Counted from the first letter of the stretch, positions 1 to 12,930 are shown. The stretch: DNA of 64,000 nucleotides from Siphonodentalium dalli (GCA_032622095.1 CP136061.1:259626077-259690076), one strand, 5' to 3'. A program made the numbers and translations. Notes: generated from the letters alone by a model not told the origin.

Positions 1-140
1 TTAACTTTTTGGTCGCCTACGGTCACTCACGGTCTTCACTCTTCAGTGCCTTGCCTCGGAATCAGTCACGCATGCGCAGTCCCAATATAATTCACTGTAC
101 AGATTGAATTAGCCAGTTTATTTTCAACTCAATCAGAAGA

Positions 141-330
141 TTGGCGAGTCGCGGGGTTGGGAATGGCACCGCCATGGGAGGGCCCTATGATAGTTCAGTG
201 TTCAGGCTTTATTTAAGGAAATATATATTATATTTTTTTAAATATCATATTTCCGCCAAAGGAAGCCCTCACACTGAACTATATGGATTAGAATGCAAGC
301 CCAGGAGGAGGCACGAGCAATAAAGTTAAT
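141..330. repeat. Inverted duplicate of 9370-9545
   Basis: This block (GGCGAGTCGCGGGGTTGG, then CCCAGGAGGAGGCACGAG) recurs in reverse complement at 9370-9545. Both copies contain the same internal foldback starting TAGTTCAG, so that foldback is part of the ancestral repeat. A weaker inverted match links 430-540 with 9150-9253 (both include GGTACACATTTGAGCAAT on one strand). The two sides of the first 10 kb therefore share an inverted architecture. Confidence 0.75.
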
Positions 331-1462
331 AGCCAAATTTTGAGTAAAGGTACTCTTCTAAAACAGATTGTACCATATATGAACACTTTAATGAATCTGT
401 TAGGATTATTTACGTGAAATAACTCATATAGTTAGAGTGCTATATTGCTCAAATGTGTACCGCCCCCCTTGTTTTGAAACAAACATCCCATGAGGTGCCA
501 TCCAATGCATAGTTGCGAGCGAACCGAGCAAGTATAACGGAAGAAGAAACTCTTCGTTCTTCTCTGTGTCGTCTTCTTCAGCTGTCTGTTCTAAGGTCCC
601 ACCCGTCAAGGTCCCATGATGCAGGATCATGAAGGAAGGAGACTAACTCACTCTCCGCCTTAGCGACAGAACGACCTGCACAGACGGAGGCCCACTCCGA
701 CGATGGCGAGACAACCAAAGTTAACTAACTGCTATTTGCCAAAGAAAAAGCCAGAGAACCTGATGCCAAATTTGTGGCACAGGGATTGAGTTGAGAACCT
801 ATTAGGCCAAACAGGTTGTACAACGATAATGGAGTCAAGCCATCTGAACAGAGGGAGCCCCCACCACCGCATCTTGCAAGGTGGTCATGCCCCCTGTCGT
901 TCTTAGAACAGCTTCCTTGTTTTTCTTCTACTGATCACATGTCTCTGAGGTACCTATGCATCACAAGATATCCGACAGAAATCCTGTGATACAAATCTTA
1001 CGCGTATATAAATATATAAAAATGATATAAAAAATATATATCAAGGTGATCTATAAGTCAGCAATGAGATCATTGCAGAAGGCCCTTTGGCTCTTTGACA
1101 ACTGAAATCAGTTCAAATGATGTACAATGTAATCAGATGATAACCACGGGTAAATTGTCACCATACGGAATATTCAGTTCTGAGCCTCTGCCCAGAACAT
1201 CATGTCACTTTCCCCCCCAAACATGCAGCAGAACGACCTAGGTGTGTGATAGGTATGTTAGTGTGAGGCATGCAGCAAACTAGGGGAAGACCCCCTCTAA
1301 AATGGCTCGCTGATTAAGGAAACAAATGAAATTATCATCCTCCTAGTAAAGGACACACATCCCTTTATAATGTTGTTACTTATTGAATATTGAATTTTAA
1401 GAGCCATGATAGAGAGGAGCTCCCCCGACCTAAGTGGTCCTGTTGAAGGCATGTTTAAGGAA

Positions 1463-1858
1463 ATAGGACAAATCCAGCATAGACCGAAGCGAGCAGAGTT
1501 GTCAGCATGGTTTCAGGCCCTTATGATTGGGCGGCTGGTGCCATGTGGTTGGGATTCCCTCATATGGGTTGGTCCCTGCCTGCAAGGAAAGGTCTGATGG
1601 CTAGTCAATGAGCTTCCTCGAAAGCTGAGCTGGACAGCGCAAACGTCTTTGCCTGTTTTATTGTCGAATGTTGATAGGACAAATCCGGCATATACCGAAG
1701 CGCGCAGAGTTGGCAGCATGGTTTCAGGCCCTTTTGATCGGGTGTCTGGTGCCATGGGGTTGGGATCCACTCGGACTGGGTGGTCCCCTGCCTGCAAGGA
1801 AAGGTCTATAACGCTAGTCAATGAGCTTCCTAGAAAGCTGAGCTGGACAGTGCAAACG
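1463..1858. repeat. 211-bp tandem duplication
   Basis: The segment beginning ATAGGACAAATCC at 1463 is repeated from 1674 with roughly 90% identity, ending near GCTGAGCTGGACAG. Overlapping open frames here change frame between the copies and match no family I recognise. I treat it as a non-coding duplication inside the 4.3-kb element. Confidence 0.7.
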
Positions 1859-4357
1859 GGTGTTTATAAATTCCGAGTAAATGTCAGTATACTGTAACAA
1901 TATATTGATATTGCACCACGTATCAGGTTTTAACGATTGCTGTTATATTATTAACTCACAATAGGCCATGCCAAATAGTTTATTGGTAAATAGAATAATA
2001 AATTTGTTTCGCCCTGTACTTATATTCCAGTCTGCACTGGTATTACATTAGGTCGGATTTTCAACCCTGTACTTATATTCCAGACTGCACTTTTATTCCG
2101 GACACGAGAGTTCTCTTGTCGGTCAGGCCATTGGCAGGGTCGTTGTGGCACGTGACAAGAGAAATGCTTTCCATGTAAATGTGCTTCATTCATGTGTGAA
2201 GTCTATTGACCAGTGTGTCAGTCGCGGGTCGTGTACCGTACCTAAACTACCTATGAAATGTATATCACAGGTAAGATAGATCGAGTTCTCGATGCATTTT
2301 GAAGACGGTGGTACGAGTGCGCAGGGCGTGCCAGGAGGGCTTGAGAGTTCATAGTTCAGTAGGAAGAAGCCTATAGATGAGATAATCCGTGGATAGGAAA
2401 TCACGATCCGCAGCTTCTGCCTTACCGATGCCAGACTGTGACGACCGAAAAGACCCACAGTCTGACGTATTGTGCGCAGACGGGTCGTCATCGAAAGCCT
2501 CAGACGCCTTGGGGTGTAAGGATAGCATGTCGCTCCCTGCCCTAGCGTCGGAACGACCTGCAATGTCCATAATGGACGACAAAACACTAGAGGGAGGCCC
2601 ATTCCGGCGATGGCTCAATCGAGGTGTAAATACCTCCCATGGAATTTTTAAACTACGGCCAACTGCTTGAGCAAAAGGCTGATAAACTGAGTTCCAATTT
2701 TGGAGTCCAGTGTCGAAATGAAGAATCCCATAGCCAAAACTGGTTTCTTCTGATAACCGGAAGGAGGTGGAGCCATCGGACCGGGGTGAGCCCCCCCCCC
2801 CCCCCCCCCCCCAAATGCAGGTGGTCCCGACCAAGCTGAATGTCCTGTCCAAGCAGAACGATGGGTAGAGGCCATTGCAGCAGAAACCCCAAGACGGCTG
2901 AGAGGCAGGCAAGGTCGTGTCTTTAGAGAGATCGTGACCAGGGGGACCGGACTTGCTACCTCATGGGTAGGGCCACTGCCCTATGCCGAAGTCGCCGTAG
3001 GCCGCCCAGCCGGTGTCATTACGTTCGCACTCGATTTGGCAACTTTAGCACACAGAACCGCTCGCGCCGGTGTGGGACTAAATGTCCTGGGGGTCCCAAG
3101 TACCCCGGCATCGCCACCGGTCGCCTCCCCACTAATTGATTGAATGCCGAGGCATAATCGGGGGAGCGTGAACTGTTCCTGCCCGAGAAGAGATCCGACC
3201 GAGAAATACTACCTGGGAAGGATCCAGAGATGGTGCAAATAAAGGCTCTATATCTTATCCGATTTTCATGTTTAGTTGTTGAATTATAGAAAATTTCGTT
3301 GAAATAATGGAGAACCAACTTGAATAATTACTATCCCCAGGGTCTCCAGAGTTTGAGCGCCCAAACCTGTAACAGGTAGAAAAACATCCCTGGATCCTTC
3401 TCAGAAATTTACAAGCCCACCGGTTCAGACCGGCTTGCTGAACCGGCTGGTGTATAATCGCAGCTATTGTTCATTAGACCTATATACAAGGTAGCTATTA
3501 ATCGACATACATCTATGACATGGCTGAGATTTTATTCGTAGCACTACGGTACTACTGTCATATGAAGTTATTGTTATGCATGTGACATTGATAAACCAAG
3601 ATCTAATCAACTGTCAGTATTCTTGTGTAGATTGTAATCAACTTCAAGGTCAAACGTGATTAACACATCTGGATCATTTGTATTGAAAATAAAAACAACA
3701 TAGTATTATGTGAAAGCACGTTGTTCATAACATGACGAGAGATAGCGTCAGTAGCGATGGAATTATTGCTAAATAAATTTCCACGCATTAAAACGTCAAA
3801 ATAATTCCCACGAAATTAGGATACTTCCGGCGGCGAATCACGTGGCATTTTTGATATCTGACAAATTCTATCATACCTTATAGGTGCTATAATAATTCCA
3901 TAGATGTATTTCTCACAATAATCTGTGCACCTCGTAAGGCCTTGAAATGGCGGCTAATTATGGTGAAATGTTGATTTTCATATTCGATAAATTGTTTTTA
4001 AGTTCGCCGCCTGTTCGAAAAACACGAACCATTATATGTTTGAAACGAAACGGTCCGTGAATTCGAAACGATAATTATAAAAACGAACGCGTAGGCGACC
4101 AGTAATTATTGTATCGATAAATTGAATTTGTCGCTATTGTTAAACGACAAATTCGGAAAAATACTCCCTTAGATCCGTTCGGTTGGTAGCAGAAAAATAA
4201 ACTGGCTAATTCAATCTGTACAGTGAATTATATTGGGACTGCGCATGCGTGACTGATTCCGAGGCAAGGCACTGAAGAGTGAAGACCGTGAGTGACCGTA
4301 GGCAACCAAAAAGTTAACCCCTTTTCTGCTATGGTTTACAAACGCAGGACATCTATC

Positions 4358-4977
4358 CATATAGTTCAGTGTTCAGGCTTTCTTTAAGGAAATATATATT
4401 ATATTTTTTAAAATATCATATTTACATATATACATGAAAAGTACTAATGCAAATAAATATAATAGGATAGGCTTGTATATTGTTAGGATAACTGACTGTC
4501 TTCCTATCACCCCTTATAATAAAATATCTGTGGTTCTGTAATGTGATATGCAATTATCTGATGATGGGAAGTTAGCAAAAGACACTGCAATAACAAAATT
4601 GTTGGAATTCTTGTAGGCAGTTTGAAGGATAAATGTTATGTGGCTGAAATGTACTATTATTATTTGACAGTTCTATTAATCAAACTAATTTCCATAGACT
4701 ACAGCTTTCAATGAGGAGTTATATTGTGCAGTGAGTCAAATTAGATTCCATATTTTATCTGACCTCGTTACTATGGTGATAAGCCATGCAAGATAACGAA
4801 TCAACAATTTGCTGAATCTAACAAACCTCTACTGCTGTTATGAAATGTAGTAATTTTAACTACAGATTTTACATCTACCTTCATAATGGCAACATTGTAG
4901 CATATCAGTATAACCATGGCAACATGGTGCCTGCCATTTTTCCGCCAAGGAGAAGCCCTCAACTGAACTATATGGAT
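4358..4977. mobile_element. 620-bp element with TATAGTTCAG terminal inverted repeats
   Basis: The left end is TATAGTTCAGTGTTCAGGC and the right end, near 4945-4977, is its imperfect inverse, ending CAACTGAACTATA. The same ends form short foldbacks at 191-290 and 9413-9505 and a half copy near 9707-9770. A MITE family is the best explanation. The interior is AT-rich and shows no coding signal. Confidence 0.5.
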
Positions 4978-5105
4978 TACGTCTCCGGCCTTGTGTCAAT
5001 CAGGAGGGTTAAAATTTTATTGCTGTGCCGACCCCACTCACATCCGTGTCCAGATTAGTCTCGCATGAATACACCCGCATTCTATCTATTGTCTAGTCAG
5101 TTTTT
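4977..5105. repeat. Inverted repeat arm matching 9578-9706
   Basis: About 129 bp (GTCTCCGGCCTTGTGTC to GTCTAGTCAG) is present in reverse complement at 9578-9706 with almost no differences. The pair encloses 4.5 kb. The near identity suggests these are young terminal repeats, or that gene conversion has kept them alike. Confidence 0.8.
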
Positions 5106-7383
5106 ATTCCTCCTCGCCAGGACAGGATCGTTTCTATTTTCTCAAGGTTGTATCTTTCTGTGTTGCGAGTTTATCGACTCAATATTTATTGTTGATATTA
5201 CAAACTTGCAATTTATTGTACCCGATAGTTAATTAATATTTCTCACATCCGAAACGGGAACTTTTTTCGTTTCACTGTATCCGTAATTTGTTTCCGTGTT
5301 TTCTGTTTTCCTCAAGACGGCTTTATCTTCCAACAATTGGAATTAAGATGGCCATCTTGACAATGACTAAAGAAGCACATAGCTTACTTGTGGCAAAACC
5401 ACATAGTGCATATTGTGCCACACATACGGCGTGATGACATTCGTGACTTACAATTGAGGACGCAATGTAGTACGGTATGCGATGTCTCCTAATTTCGTGC
5501 TACACGTGTTTCACTATACATAAGTTTCCGTCGGCTCGCTTCGGTTATTTCGTAAGTTCCGTTGCTTTGTATCCTAATGTATACTGCCAAATCATACATG
5601 GCACTGCTCTGTTAATTCGCAGAAAGTTGCACAGGACAGCCATATCCTCCTTTGTAATAATTTACATGAATAAATACGAAAGATAGTACTTGTTATCACT
5701 ATCAGATGACAATTCACATTTCTTTCGACTGAGCGATCTGTAATATTGTTTTAACGATCAATACCTGCGAATCTACGCCCGCCAGTATGTATGAGCGCGT
5801 GGTCTTGTTAGACACATGACAAATGTAATAACACATTACATCGACTTCAAGGTATTTAGAAAATTCTACCTTGTCTATCACGATTAAATATCATATAACT
5901 CATTGTATCATCAGTACAATAGTTACTAACACTCCGTAACAGGGGGATGGTATTCGTTATCACATATATAACCACACTTCGAATTGATGTGTTGTCTGAC
6001 GTTCTAAATATTGTGTTGCATTCTTTACATCCATGTATGTACAGTTTGGGTTCCTACGAACTATTGTTCACCAACTGCAATGAAGTGAAAACTTTGTGGC
6101 CTGACACTAAGCCATCTTACCGTAGGCTCTAATATGCCTCGGCGTGGGCGAGCTTGCAATAATGTATTGCACGCCGTAATAGTTCCATACATTGTACATG
6201 ACAATCATATCGTATCAGGGCCTCATGTATGCTGTCAGAACTGACTACTAGTATGCTTACATATGGTGAACAGTTTTCATCCCAATACTGACATACTTTG
6301 CAGTTTCATCAGTGAATGATAACGGCAAACAGCGAAATAGAAAGAATACATATTGTCACGTGCTCCAGATTCACTGCCAATAGTCTTTCCAGTAGAGACC
6401 ATCACTTGGCTCACTAACTTCTATTTCCACATATATCAAAACGATATTCTGCCAAATAGCTTTCACTCGTGTATGATGCGCAGTCACATGCAACACATTT
6501 ATATTGCGCAGAATATCAGAAAGGACTGCATTTGTATTGTTACATGTCTAAAGCGAGCTTACATGCGCAGCGTTTATATTGCCACATCTACTGCCAATAT
6601 ATTTCCGAAACCGGCCAAGACATGGCTCTTCGTCTATTGTCACATATCCACTGATTATGTGACAAAACGATTCGATACAATCATGCCGAAAATGAAGGCA
6701 TTCGTATCTTCACGTCCGCTGTAAGCGCACTTTCCTAACGGAAACCGCCTAGTTCTTGCCTATGTGCATTCGGAACTCATCGTCCTCATATACGAGAAAA
6801 GACAGTATCTTACCTGTCATAGCAGGTAAGATCACGTGGCCAGGGGTATAACGTGATTTTATATTAACCTTACTTTATACTCAATAACCTAGGTTGTATT
6901 GTGTTATGTATATTAACCTTGCTTTGTTATAACTAACAGCATGTCTTGCGGTCGAACATGATTCGAATTTGATGGCCACACACCGTGCAGGTTGCTCATT
7001 CACAGGTGTATTACTTGTTATAGTTGGGTAAGGGCATATTAGTCAATGATTTCCTACTTTGAGCAACCGTACCAGTCTTTACCTCGGGCAGGACCAGTTC
7101 TGGCCCCCCAGGTCCTGCTACGGCAGTATGAACCAATGGTAGGCGGGTGCTGCAAGTGGTTGATTCGGGAAACCAATCTTCACGGGCGATTGCTCCGGCA
7201 CCTTTCTCTCAGGTGCCTAATGGTAGTGGCAATACGATTATTAAATTTCGAAAAAATTTACATCGATATACTATTATTCCACATAGAGTGAAATTTCCAT
7301 CAGTATTTTGATTTCGGCCTGGATTCCTGCCACGAAGATCTGTTTATTGGGCACCTGGGAGTAGCCTTTGGCGGCTGTTCTGG
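5106..7383. other. No gene recognised
   Basis: AT-rich sequence with short unrelated open frames. There is a 24-bp hairpin near 6811-6834 (CTTACCTG / CAGGTAAG) and degenerate direct repeats around TTACATGCGCAG near 6480-6600. I see no splice-consistent coding block, RNA gene or transposon terminus. Confidence 0.5.
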
Positions 7384-8575
7384 GTGGGGAAGACTCGTTG
7401 TCACGTGACGCTTATGCTCTCATAGACATAGCGCACCAGCCAAATGGCCTTCTGACTCTTCCCCATGGTGCAGTGGCCCACATCATTACAAGATGGGGTC
7501 CAGTCGATCCCCTGGAATCGTAATACCTTCGGGATACATCCGGGCCTGCTCCTCCGCCGTCATGCGATCATAGTGGTATGTCATCGACATTTATTCCAGT
7601 TTGGTCAGGACCACCTGCATTTGGGGGATTCCATGGAAGGGGCTTCCTCTGATCAAATGGCTCATCAGATCTTATTCCCTCTGGCCTTGGGGGCGCAGCT
7701 TGATGATGCCCCAGAATTTGAGGGGGTGACCTTGGACAGGCCATAGCTACTTATCCCAACTGCAAGAGCATTTGTCTTGCGTCGAACCATTTCAGAGTAG
7801 GCCTCTTCCACAGTCTGGTATCCCAACCTGATGCAGCCAATTCTGTTGGCTGGCGTCGATCTTGACATGCTTCTCTGCATCGCGTGGCGTCGGCAGGTTT
7901 GACGACGATGAGCAAGAATCGCGGGTCGACAGTTGGTCGTCAGGCACACTGTCGGACGAGGATTCTTTTAGAAAAAGAAGAAGAGAAGAGAAGAAAGAAA
8001 AGAGAAAAAGAAAAAGAAAAAAGAATGGGTGGGGAAGACTCGTTGTCACGTGACGCTCTTGCTCTCATAGTCTAGACATAGCGCACCAGCCAAATGGCCT
8101 TCTGACTCTTCCCCATGGTGCAGTGGCCCACATCATTACAAGATGGGGTCCAGTCGATCCCCTGGAATCGTAATACCTTCGGGATACATCCAGGCCACTC
8201 CTTCACCGGTAGGAAAGAAAGGCTGAATGATCTGGGTGGGGAAGACTTGTTGTTGCGTGCCTCCAAGTGCTGCACCAACCAACCTTCTAACTCTTCCCCA
8301 TGGTGCAGGGGCCCACATCTCCACAAGATGGGGTCCAATCCCCTGGAATCGTAATACCTTAGGGATACCTCCAGGCCACTCCTTCACCGGTAGGAAAGAA
8401 AGGCTGAATGATCTGGGTGGGGAAGTCTTGTTGCGTGCCTCCAAGGGCTGCACCAACCAGCCTTCTATCTCTTCCCCACGGTGCAGTGGCCCACATCTCC
8501 ACACGATGGGGTCCAATCTCCTGGAATCGTAATACCTTCGGGATACCTCCAGGCCACTCCTTCACCGGTCATTTT
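7384..8575. repeat. 165-185-bp direct and tandem repeats
   Basis: A unit starting GGGTGGGGAAGACTCG, including CAGTGGCCCACATC and CTGGAATCGTAATACC, occurs at 7384-7549. It recurs at 8030-8193 and again as two more degenerate head-to-tail copies to about 8575. The later copies carry CACTCCTTCACCGGTAGG. Long open frames exist on both strands because the unit is G+C-rich and stop-poor, but they match no protein I know. A 50-base purine run at 7970-8024 precedes the second copy. Confidence 0.75.
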
Positions 8576-9369
8576 GCAATTTTGATCATTCTGCTACATT
8601 TGATCATTTCGAAATGTACCCGACACTCGTTATGTGCGCCATCATAGATCACTGATGCTTCTATGCTTGTTCATCAAGTCCGCAGTGGTGTTCTCTAATC
8701 CCATATATACTGGTATGCAATGATACCTTGGATCATGATGGCGTTCCCTGCTCTCTACATTATACGAGGCTGGAGTACAGATGTGTGGCATGATATAATG
8801 AAACCTCATACCTCGCTATGATATCTGCAGCATATCATTTTTATATCTGGTTTGTGTATCACAGGGAGCAATTTACTTTCGATATCTGATTAGCAAATAA
8901 TCTCACATTGACATGATTAGATAGCATTTTTATAACATCATACATGTATAAAGAAATTCCTCGCTATTACCGGTATCCACCTTTCAGTGGCAAATCGCGA
9001 TGCGATTCCAGTTAATTTGCTCCCTGGTGTATCATAAGCATTCTGATATCTTATGGCCTACACAATGGCTGCATGTGACATCAGTTCATAATGTGAACTG
9101 TCGAGAGAGCGAAGAAGATAACACAGAGAATAGGATGCAGCAAAGTTATACTTGCTCGGTTGTCTCGCTAGCATGAATTATATGGCACTACCTGGGATGT
9201 TTATTCCAAAAACAAGGGGGGCGGGCGGTACACATTTGAGCAATGTCGTAATCTGAATTGGGAGCTCTTTCACGTAACATAATCATATCTGATTCATGAC
9301 TAAATCACATTTACATGAATCATGTTTCGGAAGAGTACATTCCCATCGAATTTGGATATTAATTAACTT
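8576..9369. other. No gene; part is an inverted copy of 430-540
   Basis: The interval 9111-9253 is a diverged reverse complement of the 430-540 region. The remainder is AT-rich and featureless to my reading. Confidence 0.45.
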
Positions 9370-9706
9370 TATTGCTCGTGCCTCCTCCTGGGCTTGCATT
9401 CTAATCCATATAGTTCAGTTGAGGGCTTCTCCTTGGCGGAAAAATATAATATTTATAAATAATATTACTTTTTCCTTAAGGGAAGCCCGAAACTGAACTA
9501 TCATAGATCCCTCCCATGGTGGTGCCATTCCCAACCCCGCGACTCGCAAATCTCATGATTAAGTCGGAAATAAAAAACTGACTAGACAATAGATAGAATG
9601 CGGGTGTATTCATGCGAGACTAATCTGGACACGGATGTGAGTGGGGTCGGCACAGCAATAAAATTTTAACCCTCCTGATTGACACAAGGCCGGAGACGTA
9701 ATCCAT
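9370..9706. repeat. Inverted partners of 141-330 and 4977-5105, with embedded TAGTTCAG foldback
   Basis: 9370-9545 is the reverse complement of 141-330 and 9578-9706 that of 4977-5105. Between them, 9413-9505 is a foldback with ends TATAGTTCAGTTGAGGGC and GAAGCCCGAAACTGAACTA. The order of blocks is not a simple mirror image, so at least two insertions or rearrangements are needed. Confidence 0.75.
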
Positions 9707-10090
9707 ATAGTTCAGTTTCGGGCTTCCCTTAAGGAAAAAGTAATATTATTTATAAATATTATATATCAATGAAAACAAATTAATTGAGATATTTGATTAA
9801 ATTAGTCTATAAAACTATTCAATAGTCCACCCCCCACCCCCCACAAGAGAAAAATATTATTTGAATTTAAAATTGGTCAACATTTAGGTCAACTACTTGG
9901 GGAATCGTGTTAGCATTAGAATAATATGCATTAATATGCATTAATATATTTTTTCAGGCGGAGCAGAGGAAGCTTTTTTACAGGAACAATGATGTTGTTT
10001 CCCAGGCAACCAGAAAGGGATTTAAAGTTGTCGACACTTTCAACATGACAATGTCACGTTACAAGGATTTCCAGCAAGGAAAATGTGCCT
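9707..10090. other. No gene recognised
   Basis: Half a TAGTTCAG foldback to about 9770, then AT-rich sequence with a C-rich run near 9830. Nothing coding is visible. Confidence 0.4.
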
Positions 10091-10205
10091 GTCATTTCCA
10101 TAGGGTAATTATTAGTGTCTGTCATTTCCATAGGGTAATTATTAGTGTCTGTCATTTCCATAGGGTAATTATTAGTGCCTGTCATTTCCATAGGATAATT
10201 ATTAG
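10091..10205. repeat. 30-bp tandem repeat, four copies
   Basis: Units start at 10091, 10121, 10151 and 10181 with GTCATTTCCATAGGGTAATT. The last copy has one G-to-A change and is slightly short. Confidence 0.9.
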
Positions 10206-10228
10206 TTTACTAAAAGTAGACCATATCA

Positions 10229-10350
10229 CAAGCCTTGAAATAGTATGTCTGTCATTTGCAGAATGAGGTCTCCAGAGGTTGAATTCAGTTACACTATTCT
10301 GCATGGCAGGCTAGCATCTCCAAATTCACCCTCTGAGAACCTCATGTTCA
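10229..10350. mobile_element. Palindromic MITE, GAGGTCCCCAGAG family, copy 1
   Basis: A short foldback with arms reading CATTTGCAGAATGAGGTC and its inverse around a GCTAGCATC centre. Sister copies lie at 21461-21590, 21758-21875, 33017-33135 and 33288-33420, with a fragment in the UBL4A exon duplication at 42406-42510. The family ends in AAGCC(T) and CATTTGCAG. Confidence 0.7.
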
Positions 10351-10623
10351 CTCACTCCTGGTATATGTTCATATTGTGCTGGATTATTCTAGATTGTAAT
10401 GAAGTCATTAACTCATTGTCATATAACCCACAAAGCCCTAAAGTGAACGAACGGTTACAATGCATATCGGAACAGCTCACTGAACATTACGTAAATGTTA
10501 CGCCTGTAACACATACACCCTCCTAAACATGCACAGGTGTGATTTCATTGGGCACAAAATAGACTTCACATGCGCCGGAAGTTAGGAAGCTAGCAGCATC
10601 CAGCTATTTTGAAGTCTCTTTAT

Positions 10624-11471
10624 TAGGGCTGCAATGATTCACCACGGTTTCGGTGAATCGCGATGTTTACCGGCGGTGCGATACGCGGTTCGTTTCGTAA
10701 TTATTCCGGTACATTTTCGATCCGCATTTTTGTTGCTCTCTGAGAGGACACTTTTCACTGGCTGTAACCGCAATGATTCCGTATTTTTCTTTTCTGTTAA
10801 CCAATCAAAATTTTTCTTCCGCTATGAATATATTTGACATTTAAAATCAATATTCAATAACAAATTAACATGTCGGAAGTATCGCATAAAAGTTCTCAGC
10901 TGGTCGGAGACTGGCCTGGTGGGATAACTCAAAAAATTGTCGGGGGCGCCGGCTAAGTTTAAATCGCCTGTGTAAGCACTTTGGGTTTCGTGTGGTTTGC
11001 TATCGGCACCAATGCTGTTGCTTCAAAATTTCAAATGAGTTCTTGAAAGTCTGATGCCCTTCAGCAGTTTGTTTTCAGTTAATTTTAATTTGCATTGGAA
11101 CATAAACAATTATTCTCAAACAGAAATCACGGCAGATGCGAAAACTAAAGGTTACTGACAGAAGCTAGGAGATTTCAAAACATGTGCACCCTTCGGCACC
11201 TTTTTTGTTGAGAGTGATCCCTTCAGCCTTAAGTTAGGAATCTTTGATTGCCAAATAACTGTACAGGGTGCCGAGATGGTATAACATCAAGTGGGGTCAT
11301 AATTTCAGTACATGGCTGAAGAATAGTAGACAAAATGCAACAGAACAATCAAAAGTTGTAAATTTAACCGGTCCAATTTTCAGTCTGGAATGTATTGCGA
11401 TACGTATCGTATCGTTGCAAAAAATCGTGATACGTATCAAATTGTGAGGTGGGCGTATCGTTGCAGCCCTA
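10624..11471. mobile_element. Non-autonomous hAT element with 8-bp target duplication
   Basis: The element runs from TAGGGCTGCAATGAT to ATCGTTGCAGCCCTA. It is flanked on both sides by CTCTTTAT (10616-10623 and 11472-11479). An 8-bp target duplication with GGGCTGCAA-type ends is diagnostic of hAT transposons. Subterminal GATACGTATC motifs near 11398-11435 may be transposase-binding repeats (inference). At 848 bp with no transposase, it is a deletion derivative mobilised in trans. Confidence 0.9.
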
Positions 11472-11699
11472 CTCTTTATATATTTATGACTGTTTCTTCA
11501 TCGGGAACTGACACGAACATTACTTCAATGCTGAAGTTCACCCCAATATTATATGAGATAATTGATGTTCATGATACTTACCTGTTATTAGGCTGTCAAC
11601 CAGTGTCAACATCAATAAATATGCATGTTGTAATAAATTTACCATGGCAAACAACTGTGCAAATTTGTCAATCATCAGTTTATTTCTCATAATCCTATC

Positions 11700-12155
11700 C
11701 ATTTCATACAGATCGATTTCGAATATGGATTTGATTGGAGTTTTTTTTTACGGTGTTATGGCCCTTTTTCGACTTAGAATTCACAAATTCTATGATAACT
11801 AAAAAAAAAATTATCTGATCAAAACCAAATTTGGTATGTCAGTTTCTCCACCAAAAATACAGTTCGAGTTCGAATATGGGTGTGATCAGATTATCTTTAA
11901 TGGAGTTATGGCCCTTTGACATAGAATTCATGCATGCTTCGATAAATCTACCAGTTTTCATCTGATAGGAACCAACTTTGGTATGTGAGTTTATCAACTC
12001 AAAATACAGATCGAGTTTGAATATGGGTCAGATCCTATTTTTTATACCAGAGTTATGGGCCCCTTTTTAACTAAGAATTGAACAGATTTGAGATTTGCTT
12101 ACAATATATAACCATAGCAGCTTACAATTAATTACCTGTGATATCATAGAGTCTT
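11700..12155. repeat. Interspersed repeat with GAGTTATGGCCC motif, copy 1
   Basis: This block matches 58670-59142 almost collinearly. Both contain repeated short phrases AGTTATGGCCC, AAATTTGGTATG and CAGATCGAGTT spaced about 100 bp apart, so the repeat has an internal periodicity. A further partial copy lies at 59520-59615. No coding potential is evident. Confidence 0.8.
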
Positions 12156-12930
12156 GATTCACCTATTCCACTGACTAATTAGAAACCATATATGTATACC
12201 GCAATGGATGATAGACAATAAAACTTCAAATAACCATCATGAACATGGCCAATATGTTATGACAATCACATGTTGAGACATGGCGCTTGTCAAATTCCAG
12301 TTTCCGTACATTTGATCGAAATAGCATAGCAAGGGGGAAAACTCTGTCTTGCAGGGTTACTTATTTACTGTTCAAAGGTCAGGTTGGCGGACAGCTTATT
12401 CAATATCCAACTTCATACTTTTATCAAAATATTTCAACACATTTGACCAATAAACTTGTGGTGACGATATACCTGATAGTTATCATTGCCTATGGTCTTT
12501 TGTTGAATACCCTCACATACGCCATTGTATTTAGTTCCTATTCGATATTATTTCTGTGTGACAGTTTCCTATTTTCTTGTTACAGGTTTGTAACTATGGT
12601 GAAATCCAAAATTGAAATAAAATGGTCCAACGCAGGCCATTTTTTTTCAATGTGGCGATACCTGAAAATCAAAACCCTTTTTTTTTGCCAAATCTTGTGT
12701 CGGATTTTTTATCGTTCTAGATATATAGTTGGTGTCAATGTGGGGCTGTCGACTGAAATCCCTAGTAGTGTCAACAATACACAATATAATGTATCACCAC
12801 TTTTCACTTTGCTTCAGTGAAAACATATTGACAGCTGAATTCTACATACATGTATAACCAGTGTATACTTTTATAACTGAAATCCATTTAGTAGATAAAG
12901 GGTTAACTAATAGTTTTATTTTGTTACGCA
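12156..12930. other. No recognised gene; one long but unconvincing open frame
   Basis: A 177-codon plus-strand frame (12287-12820) is AT-driven, rich in Phe, Leu and Ile, and resembles nothing I know. There are splice-acceptor-like tracts at 12570-12585 (TTCTTGTTACAG) and 12912-12931 (TTTGTTACGCAG). The second directly precedes the small open frame at 12938. Confidence 0.35.

Larger units (their letters stand above)
1..4317. mobile_element. 4.3-kb TTAA-flanked element with 120-bp terminal inverted repeats
   Basis: Positions 1-120 reappear in reverse complement at 4198-4317 with about one mismatch near the tip (GGTCGCC versus GGTTGCC). Both ends carry TTAA, then CTTTTTGG. TTAA target duplications are typical of piggyBac, Kolobok and some Sola elements; I cannot decide among them. 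No transposase is recognisable. The interior (about 640-3240) is richer in G+C than its surroundings and holds short duplicated blocks: one near 655-715 resembles one near 2530-2615, and there is a 211-bp tandem duplication. A 22-base C tract lies near 2791. The left end coincides with the window start, so the outer flank is unseen. Likely a non-autonomous or decayed element carrying older repeats. Confidence 0.75.

Noticed and set aside
7384-8575. Protein-coding tandem domains on either strand of the G+C-rich repeats
   Set aside because: Frames are open on both strands and shift between units; no domain is recognisable.
10091-10205. CRISPR-like array of 30-bp repeats
   Set aside because: Units are contiguous with no spacers and the genome is animal; it is a simple tandem repeat.
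12287-12820. 177-codon plus-strand open frame
   Set aside because: AT-driven composition, no recognisable domain, and partly overlapping acceptor-like tracts; likely chance.
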